Shown here piece after piece: positions 1 through 9,023 of a DNA stretch of 64,000 nucleotides. A model generated the notes under the pieces. It ran no database searches, was not told the DNA's origin, and was given only the letters and a program-made list of their open reading frames with translations. Both the position numbers and the translations under genes were made by a program. Source of the stretch: Pantoea vagans (GTDB taxonomy: Bacteria > Pseudomonadota > Gammaproteobacteria > Enterobacterales > Enterobacteriaceae); contig NZ_CP038853.1 in the NCBI RefSeq assembly GCF_004792415.1, positions 744,001 to 808,000 on the forward strand, written 5' to 3'. Position 1 is the first letter of the stretch; each line of letters starts with the position of its first letter.

Positions 1-487
1 ATTTATTCTGAATCAGATAGTCAGCAAAGGCTTCAGCGCGACCCTGCCAGCGAATCGGCTGACCGGTGTTATCCAGCACCTGACCATAGAGCAGCGGCTC
101 TTTACTGATCTCAATGTCGTTGGCGTCAGAATAGAGATCGACATTACCCGGATCTTCGCCAATCAACAGCGTGGTCACGATAGCCTGACGCAGACTGGCC
201 ATTGGATCGGTGCCAGAAATGGTTTCGATGGTCAGCTTACCGCTTTCAAAGTTGATGTGGCTGCGGGTGTAATAGTTGTCGCTATATTTGACGTAATCTT
301 TCGGTCCGGCGATCAGGACCTCATTGATACCCCAGATATTCTCAATATTGTGAGCAAACTGGCCCATCAGAATATCAAAGCCGTTGGTGTCTTTAACCCA
401 CTCCTCGTGGGATTGCTGATTCTTTGACCCGGAACAGGAAACCAAAAGTGGTGCTATCACCAGCAGGGCGATTAATTTTTTATTCAT
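1..487 (-). CDS. mltC: Membrane-bound lytic murein transglycosylase C, N-terminal part (truncated by window edge)
   Basis: Reading leftward from ATG at 487 gives [20 protein letters not shown], a lipoprotein signal with lipobox LVSC, so the protein should be anchored to the outer membrane. The next ~140 residues match the N-terminal domain of MltC (for example [20 protein letters not shown]). The family cleaves peptidoglycan glycan strands to 1,6-anhydromuropeptides. The catalytic SLT domain lies outside the window, so its integrity cannot be judged. It follows yggX on the same strand with a 54-bp gap, the usual mutY-yggX-mltC order of enterobacteria. Identification is from sequence recall and synteny. 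Confidence 0.93.
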   Translation of the reverse strand, partial: MNKKLIALLVIAPLLVSCSGSKNQQSHEEWVKDTNGFDILMGQFAHNIENIWGINEVLIAGPKDYVKYSDNYYTRSHINFESGKLTIETISGTDPMASLRQAIVTTLLIGEDPGNVDLYSDANDIEISKEPLLYGQVLDNTGQPIRWQGRAEAFADYLIQNK

Positions 488-541
488 TGGGAATGCAAGC
501 CTGACCTGGATAACCGGCCTCAGCGATGAGGCCCGGAATGT

Positions 542-814
542 TTACGCTTCTGGCGGTGTATAGCCTTCGATATGAACGTCTTTGCCTTCGAACAGGAAAT
601 TGATCATCTCCTTCTCCAGCACCTTACGATCTTCGGGATTCATCATGTTGAGCTTCTTCTCGTTGATCAACATGGTCTGTTTCGCCATCCACTTCTGCCA
701 GGCTTCTTTGGAGATGTCGTTGTAAATGCGCTTACCCAGGTCGCCCGGATAGAGCTGAAAATCCTGACCTTCCGCGTCGCGCTGTAAAAAAGTACAAAAA
801 ATGGTGCGGCTCAT
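542..814 (-). CDS. yggX: Probable Fe(II)-trafficking protein YggX
   Basis: A 90-residue cytosolic protein beginning [20 protein letters not shown], with the early Cys7 typical of YggX. The length equals that of the family (about 90). Family members protect iron-sulfur proteins from oxidative damage and are linked to iron handling. Its start codon overlaps the mutY stop by one base (TAATG), so the two are probably translationally coupled; this fits because MutY itself carries a [4Fe-4S] cluster. mltC follows on the same strand. Confidence 0.95.
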   Translation of the reverse strand: MSRTIFCTFLQRDAEGQDFQLYPGDLGKRIYNDISKEAWQKWMAKQTMLINEKKLNMMNPEDRKVLEKEMINFLFEGKDVHIEGYTPPEA

Positions 815-1899
815 TACTCTTCCTCATTAATCTCACAACTGTCCAAAGCCAGTTGTCGGGGATGGCGCAGCTCGTGTAACAGGCGCTCAACGGGTGCAGC
901 TAATCCCACAGATGGTGGCAGCGCTAAGTTATACCAGAGACCGCCTGCTTCATCCATCGCCGCCCCGGCAGAAGGCCACGACAGCCACATTGGCACGATA
1001 TCGAGATGGAAATGACTGAAGGTGTGACGAAACGCGGTAAGCTGCTGCGGTTTTGCATGGATGCCACGCGCCGCCAGCCAGTCATTCAGCGCCGCTTCGG
1101 TGGTGAACTGCGGGAAGCAGAACAGACCGCCCCACAATCCCACAGGCGGGCGCTGCTCCAGCCAGACATCATCGCCATCCTGCATCATCAGGAACCAGCC
1201 GCTGCGCTCCGGCAGCACTTGCTTAGGCTTTTTGCCGGGATAGCTTGCCCAGCTGCTGCTGGCGTACGCCTCACAGCCGCTGTTCAGCGGACAGATTTCA
1301 CACTTCGGCTTAGAGCGGGTACAGACAATCGCACCCAGATCCATCATCGCCTGATTAAACTGGCTGACGCCCTCGGCGGGTGTGACCTCTTCGCTGATCT
1401 GCCACAGCCGTTTCTCGACCTCTTTTTTACCCGGCCAGCCGCTGACGGCATAGCAGCGGGCCAGCACGCGCTTGACGTTGCCATCCAGAATCGGGAAATG
1501 CTGACCCAAAGACAGCGACAGGATCGCACCTGCCGTTGAGCGGCCAACGCCGGGCAGGGCAGAAACATCATCGAAATTACGCGGGAATTCGCCCCGGTGA
1601 ACCTCGACAATCTGCTTTGCCGCTTTATGCAGATTACGCGCACGGGCGTAATAGCCGAGGCCGGTCCAGAGATGCAGCACCTCATCCAGCGGCGCCGCAG
1701 CGAGATCGGTGACCGTGGGGAAGCGCGCCATGAAGCGTTCAAAATAGGGAATAACCGTGGCAACCTGGGTTTGCTGTAGCATCACTTCGGAGAGCCACAC
1801 CTTATAAGGCGTTTTCTCCAGCTGCCACGGCAGGGTTTTGCGACCAAAGCGCTGATACCAGTCCAGCACCTGTTGCGCGAACTGCGGCGCTTGCATCAT
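814..1899 (-). CDS. mutY: A/G-specific adenine DNA glycosylase MutY
   Basis: Removes adenine mispaired with 8-oxoguanine or G in base-excision repair. Visible landmarks are the HhH-GPD region ([15 protein letters not shown], then PILDGN with the catalytic Asp), the C-x6-C-x2-C-x5-C [4Fe-4S] ligands in [17 protein letters not shown], and the C-terminal NUDIX-like domain that reads 8-oxoG ([24 protein letters not shown]). The frame stays open upstream to 1983, but the family start aligns with the ATG pair at 1899/1896 (MMQAPQF). The Shine-Dalgarno there is weak (GGAAA), so either Met is possible. First gene of the mutY-yggX-mltC operon, divergent from trmB. Confidence 0.96.
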   Translation of the reverse strand: MMQAPQFAQQVLDWYQRFGRKTLPWQLEKTPYKVWLSEVMLQQTQVATVIPYFERFMARFPTVTDLAAAPLDEVLHLWTGLGYYARARNLHKAAKQIVEVHRGEFPRNFDDVSALPGVGRSTAGAILSLSLGQHFPILDGNVKRVLARCYAVSGWPGKKEVEKRLWQISEEVTPAEGVSQFNQAMMDLGAIVCTRSKPKCEICPLNSGCEAYASSSWASYPGKKPKQVLPERSGWFLMMQDGDDVWLEQRPPVGLWGGLFCFPQFTTEAALNDWLAARGIHAKPQQLTAFRHTFSHFHLDIVPMWLSWPSAGAAMDEAGGLWYNLALPPSVGLAAPVERLLHELRHPRQLALDSCEINEEE

Positions 1900-1987
1900 A
1901 AGAAGGAAATTTTCCGTGTTTACTCTACACTCAGGCAGGAATTCCAGCACATGCGCACCTGGGTGTAAACCGGAAGATTGCAAAGGC

Positions 1988-2015
1988 TTGCTTCTGCTTA
2001 TGAACTTTGCATAAT
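1988..2015 (+). promoter_or_regulatory. Candidate sigma70 promoter for trmB-yggL
   Basis: TTGCTT (1988-1993) and CATAAT (2010-2015) are separated by 16 bp in the 150-bp divergent gap between mutY and trmB, 38 bp before the trmB start. The match is moderate and rests on pattern only. Confidence 0.35.
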
Positions 2016-2053
2016 GCCCGTTTCCCGGAACAGGCTAACCAGCAGGCTTTTAC

Positions 2054-2773
2054 ATGATTAATGACGTCATCACCCCAGAATTTGATGAGAACGGGCGGCC
2101 ATTGCGCCGGATCCGCAGCTTTGTGCGCCGCCAGGGTCGCTTAACAAAAGGCCAGCAGCAGGCGCTGGATACCCTGTGGCCGGTCATGGGGGTGGAATAT
2201 CAGCCTGAGCCTGTCGATCTGCCCGCGCTGTTTGGCCGCGAAGCTCCGGTGACGCTGGAGATTGGCTTTGGCATGGGCGCATCGCTGGTGACCATGGCGC
2301 AGAACACGCCACATCAGAACTTCCTGGGTATTGAAGTGCATGCGCCGGGCGTGGGTGCCTGTCTGGCCGCCGCCAAAGAAGCCGATGTGCAGAACCTGCG
2401 GGTCATGTGCCACGACGCCGTGGAAGTGCTGGAGAAAATGATTCCGGATAACTCGCTGCGCATGGTTCAGCTCTTCTTCCCCGACCCGTGGCATAAAGCA
2501 CGTCACAATAAACGCCGTATCGTCCAGGTGCCGTTCGCCGAACTGGTGATGCGTAAACTGAAGCTGGGCGGCGTTTTCCACATGGCGACCGACTGGGAAG
2601 CCTACGCGGAGCATATGCTGGAAGTGATGAACAGCATCGATGGCTATCGCAACCAGTCAGAACAACAGAATTACGTGCCGCGTCCTGAGACGCGTCCACT
2701 GACCAAGTTTGAGCAGCGCGGGCAGCGTTTAGGCCATGGCGTATGGGATTTAATGTTTGAGAGGGTGAAATAA
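2054..2773 (+). CDS. trmB: tRNA (guanine-N7)-methyltransferase
   Basis: Methylates N7 of G46 in the variable loop of tRNA using S-adenosylmethionine. The 239-residue protein shows the SAM-binding stretch [11 protein letters not shown] (about residues 72-82), the family signature [18 protein letters not shown] (about 140-157) with the catalytic Asp, and the C-terminal [17 protein letters not shown]. Length matches E. coli TrmB (239). The start fits the family N-terminus and the stop overlaps the yggL start (TAATG), indicating coupling. The substrate SAM is made by metK, also in this window. Confidence 0.96.
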   Translation: MINDVITPEFDENGRPLRRIRSFVRRQGRLTKGQQQALDTLWPVMGVEYQPEPVDLPALFGREAPVTLEIGFGMGASLVTMAQNTPHQNFLGIEVHAPGVGACLAAAKEADVQNLRVMCHDAVEVLEKMIPDNSLRMVQLFFPDPWHKARHNKRRIVQVPFAELVMRKLKLGGVFHMATDWEAYAEHMLEVMNSIDGYRNQSEQQNYVPRPETRPLTKFEQRGQRLGHGVWDLMFERVK

Positions 2774-3099
2774 TGGCCACACAACGCAGCCGCCGTTTAC
2801 GTAAAAAACTGCACATCGACGAGTTTCAGGAACTGGGCTTCTCCGTTGCCTGGCGCTTCCCGGAAGGCACCAGCGAAAGCGAAATTGATGAGACGCTGAA
2901 CCAGTTTATCAATGAAGCGATCGATCCTAACGGCCTGGCCTTTGATGGCAGCGGCTACCTGGTGTGGGAAGGTCTGGTTTGCCTGCAGAAAACCGGCAAA
3001 TGCACCGATGAGCATCGTGCGCTGGTCCGCAAATGGCTGGAAGACTGCAAGCTGCAGGATGTGCAGATGACGGAACTCTTTGACGTCTGGTGGGACTAA
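2773..3099 (+). CDS. yggL: YggL family protein (DUF469)
   Basis: 108 residues, the same length as E. coli YggL, starting [20 protein letters not shown] with a basic N-terminus and ending in an acidic LFDVWWD. Soluble, no signal peptide. YggL is reported to associate with the 50S ribosomal subunit; nothing in the sequence itself proves a function. Translationally coupled to trmB by a one-base overlap. Confidence 0.92.
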   Translation: MATQRSRRLRKKLHIDEFQELGFSVAWRFPEGTSESEIDETLNQFINEAIDPNGLAFDGSGYLVWEGLVCLQKTGKCTDEHRALVRKWLEDCKLQDVQMTELFDVWWD

Positions 3100-3164
3100 G
3101 TCGTCACACAGTGTCGGGCTGCGGCCCGATCGGAGGGTTTCAGACCCGATCTTAGGGAGTAGAT

Positions 3165-3881
3165 ATGATGCGTAAAGCGCTTCTTGCTGTGCTGCTGGTG
3201 GCAGCAACTCAGGCTCAGGCAGCCTACGAATGCAGCGTTAAGCCGCAGGACGATGTGGTGATTAAACCGCAGAGCGTGCAGGTGGTCGGTGCTAACGGCA
3301 ATATGGAAATCTCGCCGCAGGGCGACGTGCAGTTCAATGGCCAGAAAGTTTCGCTGGATATCGCTGAACGTCAGAAAGCTATCGACTATCAGAACGCGCT
3401 GCGTCGCGATCTGCCTTGGATCGACAGCGGAGCGACATCTCGTCTGGAGAAAGGACGTGCGGCACTGGATCGGGTCATCGTTGAAAAACTGGGCACCGAC
3501 AGCAACGTGCGTAATCGCCTGACCACGCTGAATGGCCAGCTGAAACAGCAGATGAACCGCATCATTGAACACCGTGAAGACGGTCTGACGTTCCACCATC
3601 AGGCGATCGATCAGGTGCGCGCAGAAGGCGAAAGGCTGGTGCAGTCAACGCTGGGCGGCGTGATGCAGGACAGTCTGAATGAGATGGGCAGTAAGCAGGG
3701 CAGTGGCGGCAGTAATCCGCTGCAGGCGATTATGGGCAATCTGGGCGGTCTGCAACAGTCGATTCAGGCTGAGTGGAGTAAGCAGGAGCAGGATTTCCAG
3801 AACTTCGGACATGAAGTGTGTAATCGCGTTATTTCGCTGGAAGATCAGCGTAAACAGCTTACCGGCGCACTGAAAAAATAA
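3165..3881 (+). CDS. yggN: YggN family periplasmic protein (DUF2884)
   Basis: A 238-residue protein with a clear Sec signal peptide (MMRKALLAVLLVAATQAQA, cleavage before AYEC), so it is exported to the periplasm. The mature part is rich in charged and Gln residues, with a Gly/Ser-rich linker near residue 180 (SKQGSGGSN). It matches DUF2884/YggN, for which no function is known. A good ribosome site (AGGGAG) precedes the double ATG. It lies 65 bp after yggL; two small hairpins (3114-3129 and the GATCGG/CCGATC pair around 3128-3152) occupy that gap. In E. coli yggM and ansB follow; here hemW follows directly. Confidence 0.9.
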   Translation: MMRKALLAVLLVAATQAQAAYECSVKPQDDVVIKPQSVQVVGANGNMEISPQGDVQFNGQKVSLDIAERQKAIDYQNALRRDLPWIDSGATSRLEKGRAALDRVIVEKLGTDSNVRNRLTTLNGQLKQQMNRIIEHREDGLTFHHQAIDQVRAEGERLVQSTLGGVMQDSLNEMGSKQGSGGSNPLQAIMGNLGGLQQSIQAEWSKQEQDFQNFGHEVCNRVISLEDQRKQLTGALKK

Positions 3882-3886
3882 GTTAA

Positions 3887-3919
3887 CGCCTCAGCCTGAC
3901 GGGCTGAGGCGCTTTTTTA
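3887..3919 (+). terminator. Intrinsic terminator after yggN, containing the hemW stop
   Basis: CGCCTCAGCC (3887-3896), loop TGACG, GGCTGAGGCG (3902-3911), then CTTTTTTA. The 10-bp stem is perfect. The convergent hemW stop codon (TAA, 3917-3919 complement) lies inside the T tract. Confidence 0.85.
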
Positions 3920-5056
3920 CTCTTCCGCTAAAAACAGCTCAAGCAGCGAATTCAGGAACAGCTTCCCTTTTTCCGTAATCTGCCACTGCTGAGCGGTTTC
4001 CGTCACGTAACCGGCGGCAATCGCGGCATCCATCTGTGGACGGATCACCTCTTCTGACAAACCGGTGTAGCGGCTGAATTCGTCGCGCGGCGCGGCCTCC
4101 AGCAGGCGAAAGCGGTTCATGAAATATTCAAACGGCTTGTCGCTATCGGCAACCTCATACTGCTTTTCGCGGTAGTTACCCTGCATGAAGCCACGCGGAT
4201 GACGGGTTTTCACTGTGCGGACAATGCGGCCATCCGGTTGCGTCAGCTTGCCGTGTGCGCCACAGCCAATCCCCAGATAGTCGCCAAAGCGCCAGTAGTT
4301 GAGGTTGTGTTCACAGTGATATCCCGGCTTCGCGTAGGCGGAGGTCTCATACTGCTGATAACCGGCCGCCTGCAGCAGCCGATCGCCCTGCTCGAAAATA
4401 TCCCACAATGCATCATCATCCGGCAGCACCGGCGGGCGTGAGCCAAACAGGGTGTTGGGTTCGATGGTGAGCTGATACCAGGAGAGATGCGGAGGATTCA
4501 GCGCAATCGCCTGACGTAAATCGTCGAGCGCCTCTTCCAGCGACTGATCGGGCAGGCCATGCATCAGGTCGAGGTTAAAGCTGCGCAGCGACAGCGACTC
4601 TGCCAGTTCGGCGGCGCGGACGGCCTCTTCCGGACCATGAATACGGCCCAGACGCTGCAACTTTTGCGGACTGAAACTCTGTACACCAATCGAAATACGG
4701 TTGATACCAGCACGCTGATAAGCGCTGAACCGGTCAGCTTCCACGGTGCCAGGATTGGCTTCCATGGTCACTTCCGCATCAGGGGCGAGCGTCAGACGCG
4801 CCCGCACGCCATCCATCAGCATCTGCATCGCACTGCTGCTCAGCAGGCTGGGCGTGCCGCCGCCAATGAAAATCGTGCGCACTTCCCGGCCATTGATCAG
4901 CGGCAGGTCGATCTCCAGATCGCGCAGCAGGTGCTGCACGTATTCAACGTGCGGCACCTCATCTTTCAGCGCGTGGGAGTTAAAATCGCAGTAGGGACAC
5001 TTCTGTACGCACCACGGAATGTGGATGTAGAGACTTAACGGCGGCAGATTAGGCAT
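3917..5056 (-). CDS. hemW: Radical SAM heme chaperone HemW
   Basis: 379 residues. The radical-SAM cluster motif C-x3-C-x2-C is present as CVQKCPYC near residue 16, followed by the SAM-contact stretch [11 protein letters not shown]. The C-terminal HemN_C-type domain contains [19 protein letters not shown]. Once described as an oxygen-independent coproporphyrinogen oxidase homologue, the family is now regarded as a heme-binding chaperone that delivers heme to respiratory enzymes. The start ([16 protein letters not shown]) matches the family. It overlaps rdgB by 8 bp and is last in the yggS-yggT-rdgB-hemW unit. Confidence 0.95.
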   Translation of the reverse strand: MPNLPPLSLYIHIPWCVQKCPYCDFNSHALKDEVPHVEYVQHLLRDLEIDLPLINGREVRTIFIGGGTPSLLSSSAMQMLMDGVRARLTLAPDAEVTMEANPGTVEADRFSAYQRAGINRISIGVQSFSPQKLQRLGRIHGPEEAVRAAELAESLSLRSFNLDLMHGLPDQSLEEALDDLRQAIALNPPHLSWYQLTIEPNTLFGSRPPVLPDDDALWDIFEQGDRLLQAAGYQQYETSAYAKPGYHCEHNLNYWRFGDYLGIGCGAHGKLTQPDGRIVRTVKTRHPRGFMQGNYREKQYEVADSDKPFEYFMNRFRLLEAAPRDEFSRYTGLSEEVIRPQMDAAIAAGYVTETAQQWQITEKGKLFLNSLLELFLAEE

Positions 5057-5642
5057 TACGCATCGCTTCCAGCAACAGCGTCAATGCTTTACCCCGGTGA
5101 GAAACTGCACCTTTTTCCGCTTTGCTCAGCCCGGCCGCGGTTTTACCCAGCGCCGGGACATAGAAAATCGGGTCGTAACCAAAGCCACCGGCGCCAGAGG
5201 CGGAGCGAGCGATCTCACCCTGCCAGCTGCCGTGGAACACCAGCGGCGTCGGGTCTTCCGCATGACGCAGATAGACCAGCACGCAGTGGAACTGCGCCTG
5301 GCGCTGACCGTCAGGCACGTTTTCCAGCGCCTGCAGCAGCTTCTCCAGGTTCTGCTGATCGCTGGCCTCTTCACCGGCGTAGCGCGCCGAGTAGATGCCA
5401 GGCGCGCCGCCCAGCGCATCCACGGCCAGACCGGAGTCATCGGCGATGGCCGGTAATCCGGTGATCTGTGCCGCGTGACGCGCTTTGAGAATCGCGTTCT
5501 CAATAAAGGTCAGGCCGGTCTCTTCAGCTGATTCAACCCCAAGGTTCGTCTGCGCGACGATATCCAGACCAAAGGCGGAGAGTAACTCCGCCAGTTCACG
5601 CACTTTGCCGGGATTGCCGGTTGCGAGCACAACTTTTTGCAT
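5049..5642 (-). CDS. rdgB: XTP/dITP pyrophosphatase (HAM1/RdgB family)
   Basis: Hydrolyses non-canonical purine nucleotides (dITP, XTP, dHAPTP) to monophosphates, keeping them out of DNA and RNA. Motifs: substrate loop [10 protein letters not shown] at the N-terminus, [13 protein letters not shown] (Asp, Mg binding), GGFGYDPIF and SHRGKAL. The ATG at 5642 gives the standard 197-residue protein and has GGAAC upstream; an in-frame ATG 21 bp earlier directly follows the yggT stop and is less likely. E. coli has yggU between yggT and rdgB; here it is absent and the genes abut. Confidence 0.95.
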   Translation of the reverse strand: MQKVVLATGNPGKVRELAELLSAFGLDIVAQTNLGVESAEETGLTFIENAILKARHAAQITGLPAIADDSGLAVDALGGAPGIYSARYAGEEASDQQNLEKLLQALENVPDGQRQAQFHCVLVYLRHAEDPTPLVFHGSWQGEIARSASGAGGFGYDPIFYVPALGKTAAGLSKAEKGAVSHRGKALTLLLEAMRNA

Positions 5643-5663
5643 AACAGTTCCAGTTTGATTCAT

Positions 5664-6218
5664 TTACAGCAGATACCAGAGACCCGGGAACAGGTCCATG
5701 CCGAGAAAGTTCAGGGCATACAGCACCAGGATGACGATCATCGCTGAGAAATCGATGCCGCCCATCGCAGGCAGAATACGGCGAATAGGTGCCATCATCG
5801 GCTCGGTCAACTGCACCAGCAGATAATCGACCGGGCCACGGCCCTGGCTGATCCAGCTCATCAGAGAGCGAACGATGATGACCCAGAAGACCAGATAGCC
5901 GGCGGATTTCACCAGCGACAGCAGACCGACCAGCAGATTCGTCGGATCAACCGAGAACACGCCCACCTGAATCAGCAGCAGAATCGGGTATTTCAGCGTG
6001 GTCAGCACAAAGGCCAGCAGCAGCGAGGCGGTATCAATCGGCCCCAGAGCCGGCAGTATGCGGCGCAGTGGCTTAACAATCGGCTGTGTCACTTTTACGA
6101 CAAACTGCGCCACTGGATTGTAAAAATCGCAGCGGGACCACTGCATCCAGATGCGTAACAGCAGCACCATGACGTAGAGATCGATCAGCGTTTTTACCAA
6201 AAACGTCAGTGTTAACAT
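5664..6218 (-). CDS. yggT: YggT family inner-membrane protein
   Basis: 184 residues with two tandem YGGT repeats: in each, a hydrophobic helix precedes a related arginine/proline motif (VKPLRRILPALGPIDTA and MAPIRRILPAMGGIDFS). About four membrane helices are expected. The family is linked to osmotic or ion homeostasis and to membrane protein assembly in other bacteria, without firm assignment in enterobacteria. Sits between yggS and rdgB with a 12-bp gap to yggS, in an operon arrangement. Confidence 0.93.
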   Translation of the reverse strand: MLTLTFLVKTLIDLYVMVLLLRIWMQWSRCDFYNPVAQFVVKVTQPIVKPLRRILPALGPIDTASLLLAFVLTTLKYPILLLIQVGVFSVDPTNLLVGLLSLVKSAGYLVFWVIIVRSLMSWISQGRGPVDYLLVQLTEPMMAPIRRILPAMGGIDFSAMIVILVLYALNFLGMDLFPGLWYLL

Positions 6219-6230
6219 GAAGTTCCTCTG

Positions 6231-6938
6231 TTATTGTTGTGAGTTGTGCGCATAATCTCGTGCGCCAAAAATGGCGGTGCCGATACGCACCATCGTACTG
6301 CCTGCGGCGATTGCCGCCTCCATGTCATCGCTCATTCCCAGCGAAAGCGTATCTATACCAGAATAGTGCTGTTGCAACTGCCGGAAGGCTTCCGCCATCT
6401 GCTGACACACCGCCAGCTGCCGCTGGTAATCACTCTCCGCTGCCGGAATCGCCATCAATCCCCGCAGCCGCAGTTGCGGCAGTGCAGCGATCTGCTCCGC
6501 CAGCCCGGAAACGGCCTCCAGCATGATGCCAGATTTGCTGTTCTCGTCACTGATATTTACCTGAATTAACACATTCAGCGGTGGCAGCGAGGCGGGCCGC
6601 TGATCGTTGAGCCGCTGCGCAATGCGCTGGCGGTCAATGGTGTGACACCAGGCGAAATGCTCTGCCACCAGACGGCTTTTGTTGGACTGCAACGGACCGA
6701 TGAAGTGCCACGCCAGTTCAGGATGTGCGGCCAGTGCCTGAACCTTTTCAACCCCTTCCTGGACGTAATTTTCACCGAAGGCAATCTGGCCAGCGGCAAA
6801 GGCTTCTTCGACCGCGCTCGCAGGTTTGGTTTTACTGACTGCAAGCAGGGTAATTTCTTCCGGAGCGCGGCCGCAACGCGCGGCAGCGGCGGCGATTCGC
6901 TGTCGCACTTGCTGTAGGTTCTGCTGGATTGAAGTCAT
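6231..6938 (-). CDS. yggS: Pyridoxal phosphate homeostasis protein (YggS/PLPBP family)
   Basis: 235 residues folding as a single alanine-racemase-like barrel. The PLP lysine lies in LLAVSKTKPA near residue 36; other family landmarks are FGENYVQE, WHFIGPLQSNK and LSLGMSDDMEAAI. The protein binds PLP without known enzyme activity and buffers vitamin B6 and amino-acid pools. First gene of the yggS-yggT-rdgB-hemW unit, divergent from yggR with only 14 bp between start codons, so promoters must lie inside coding sequence or overlap tightly. Confidence 0.95.
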   Translation of the reverse strand: MTSIQQNLQQVRQRIAAAAARCGRAPEEITLLAVSKTKPASAVEEAFAAGQIAFGENYVQEGVEKVQALAAHPELAWHFIGPLQSNKSRLVAEHFAWCHTIDRQRIAQRLNDQRPASLPPLNVLIQVNISDENSKSGIMLEAVSGLAEQIAALPQLRLRGLMAIPAAESDYQRQLAVCQQMAEAFRQLQQHYSGIDTLSLGMSDDMEAAIAAGSTMVRIGTAIFGARDYAHNSQQ

Positions 6939-6952
6939 AGTCAGGAGAAATT

Positions 6953-7948
6953 ATGAATCTGGATGAAATGGTGGAGCTTAGTGTAAAGCATAATGCCGCC
7001 GATCTGCACCTTTGCAGCGGACATTTGCCCTACTGGCGGCGGCAGGGAAGGCTGGAGGTGATTCCGCAGCAGGCCAGACTTTCTGCCGCCTGGATGGCAG
7101 AGTTTATGACCCGCTGGCTCAGTGACCCGCAGCGTCAGCAGCTGGAGCGTGCAGGGCAGCTCGATTTCGCCCTGAGCCTGACCTGCGGCCAGCGTCTGCG
7201 TGCAAATCTGTTTATGCAGCGCAACGGCCTGTCACTGGCGCTGCGTATCATTGCCACCGCGTGCCCGACGCTGGAGAGCCTGCAACTGCCCGCCATTGTG
7301 CCGACACTGCTGGAGCAGCAGGATGGCCTGATTCTGGTGACCGGTGCGACCGGCAGCGGTAAATCGACCACGCTGGCGGCGCTGGTCGATGCGCTGAACC
7401 GCCAGCAGGCGCGCCACATCATTACGCTGGAAGACCCGATTGAATTTATCCATCACAGCCAGCAGTCGCTGATTCAGCAGCGCGAAATTGGCCTGCACTG
7501 CGATTCGTTCTCGCTGGGGATAAAGGCGGCGCTGCGTGAAGATCCCGACGTCATCCTGCTGGGCGAACTACGCGACAGCGACACCATCCGTCAGGCGCTG
7601 ACGGCGGCGGAGACTGGTCATCTGGTACTGGCGACGCTGCACACCCGCGGCGCGGCGCAGGCGGTGGACCGGCTGGTGGATGTCTTTCCGGCGGAGGAGA
7701 AACAGCTGGTGCGTACGCAGCTGGCGGGCAGCCTGAAAGCAGTGATTGCGCAGCGGCTGGTGCCTTCAATTGCCGGATCGCGCATCGGACTGTTTGAAGT
7801 TCTGTTCGCCACACCGGGCATCACGAATCTGATCCGGGAGGGCAAGATGCACCAGATCCCTGCGCTGCTGCAGACCGGCGCGCAGGCCGGTATGCAGACG
7901 TTTGAGCAGAGCCGGCTGGCGCGTCAGGCCGCCGGTCTGATTGAGTAA
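6953..7948 (+). CDS. yggR: PilT-like type IV pilus retraction ATPase
   Basis: 331 residues of the secretion/pilus GspE superfamily. Visible: N-terminal PAS-like domain (DLHLCSGHLPYWRRQG), Walker A GATGSGKST (about residue 131), the Asp box ITLEDPIEFIH, Walker B ILLGELRD and the His box AETGHLVLATLHT. Such ATPases depolymerise pilin fibres at the inner membrane. Good Shine-Dalgarno CAGGAG. No other pilus gene is in the window, so its partner machine must be elsewhere; in E. coli the homologue yggR is likewise an orphan. Ends 5 bp from the convergent ruvX stop. Confidence 0.9.
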   Translation: MNLDEMVELSVKHNAADLHLCSGHLPYWRRQGRLEVIPQQARLSAAWMAEFMTRWLSDPQRQQLERAGQLDFALSLTCGQRLRANLFMQRNGLSLALRIIATACPTLESLQLPAIVPTLLEQQDGLILVTGATGSGKSTTLAALVDALNRQQARHIITLEDPIEFIHHSQQSLIQQREIGLHCDSFSLGIKAALREDPDVILLGELRDSDTIRQALTAAETGHLVLATLHTRGAAQAVDRLVDVFPAEEKQLVRTQLAGSLKAVIAQRLVPSIAGSRIGLFEVLFATPGITNLIREGKMHQIPALLQTGAQAGMQTFEQSRLARQAAGLIE

Positions 7949-7953
7949 GCAGA

Positions 7954-8373
7954 TCAGTAGTGGTTTTCGAACCAGTCCTGCAAAATGATGGCAGCGGACT
8001 GTGAATCGACCGACCCTTTGTTGAGCGCACGATAGCCGCCGCGCTCAAACAGGCCAGCACGTGCTTCTACCGTGCTGAGTCGTTCATCCTGCAGCTCTAC
8101 CCGGATGCCAAAGCGACCATGCAGGCGGTTGGCAAATTTACGCGCGCGATCGGTCAGCGGCTGCTCGGTGCCATCCATATTCAGCGGCAGGCCGACGACT
8201 ACGAAATCGGGCTGCCACTCTTTCAGCAGCTTTTCAATCACCTGCCAGTCCGGGATGCCATCCTGCGCTTTAATCGCGGTCAGCGGACGGGCGCTGCCCG
8301 TGAGTTCCTGACCTACAGCGACACCAATACTTTTGGTGCCGAAGTCGAAACCTAACAGAGTCTGAGTTGACAT
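7954..8373 (-). CDS. ruvX: Putative pre-16S rRNA nuclease (YqgF/RuvX)
   Basis: 139 residues with an RNase H-like fold: [15 protein letters not shown] with the first catalytic Asp, [15 protein letters not shown], the [12 protein letters not shown] region with acidic residues and [13 protein letters not shown] with the last Asp. Established role in E. coli is processing of the 16S rRNA 5' end; a Holliday-junction resolvase role was proposed earlier. Start overlaps the yqgE stop (TGATG), so the pair is coupled. Confidence 0.94.
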   Translation of the reverse strand: MSTQTLLGFDFGTKSIGVAVGQELTGSARPLTAIKAQDGIPDWQVIEKLLKEWQPDFVVVGLPLNMDGTEQPLTDRARKFANRLHGRFGIRVELQDERLSTVEARAGLFERGGYRALNKGSVDSQSAAIILQDWFENHY

Positions 8374-8936
8374 CAGGCGTGTCCCGCGTCGCTGGCCATG
8401 TTATGAATATCGACGCCAATACTGCGCGCCGCTTCGCGCCAGCGCTCTGAAATCGGCGTCTGGAACAGGATATTGCTGTTAGCTGGCGTGGTCAGCCAGG
8501 CATTTTCCATCAGCTCATTTTCCAGCTGATCTTTTTCCCAGGCGCAATAGCCCAGCGCGACCAGCACATTGGTGGGCTGAGACGCGGTGCCGATCGACTC
8601 CAGCACGTCACGGGATGTGGTGATAATGGTGTTATCTGAGACACGGATGCTGGAGGTAAACGTTCGCTGTGCTGAGTGCAGGATAAAGCCACGATCCTCT
8701 GCCAGCGGGCCGCCGGTAAACACCGGTTTATCCAGCCTGATGGCCGGGTCGCGATCGTCAGCAGAGATTTTCAGCTTCTTCAGAATGCCTTCAACCGTCA
8801 GGTTTTCCATGGGTTTATTGATGATCAGTCCCATTGCGCCCTCTTCGTTATGTTCGCAGAGATAGACCACGGAACGCTTGAAGAAAGGATCCTGCAATGA
8901 AGGCATGGCAATCAAAAAGTGATGTTGTAAATTCAT
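8373..8936 (-). CDS. yqgE: YqgE/AlgH family protein (DUF179)
   Basis: 187 residues from the ATG at 8936, matching E. coli YqgE in length and in [32 protein letters not shown] and [18 protein letters not shown] start at 8969 would add 11 unlikely residues. Soluble, alpha/beta fold, function unproven; AlgH in Pseudomonas affects alginate transcription. Coupled to ruvX, and preceded by gshB 87 bp upstream on the same strand. Confidence 0.94.
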   Translation of the reverse strand: MNLQHHFLIAMPSLQDPFFKRSVVYLCEHNEEGAMGLIINKPMENLTVEGILKKLKISADDRDPAIRLDKPVFTGGPLAEDRGFILHSAQRTFTSSIRVSDNTIITTSRDVLESIGTASQPTNVLVALGYCAWEKDQLENELMENAWLTTPANSNILFQTPISERWREAARSIGVDIHNMASDAGHA

Positions 8937-9023
8937 TCTCACACGATGTACCAAAAAAATAACCGGCACGCGACGACCGCACCGGTATTGGGTTGATCAC
9001 GGAGCCACGCCCCGGCTTCTTGC

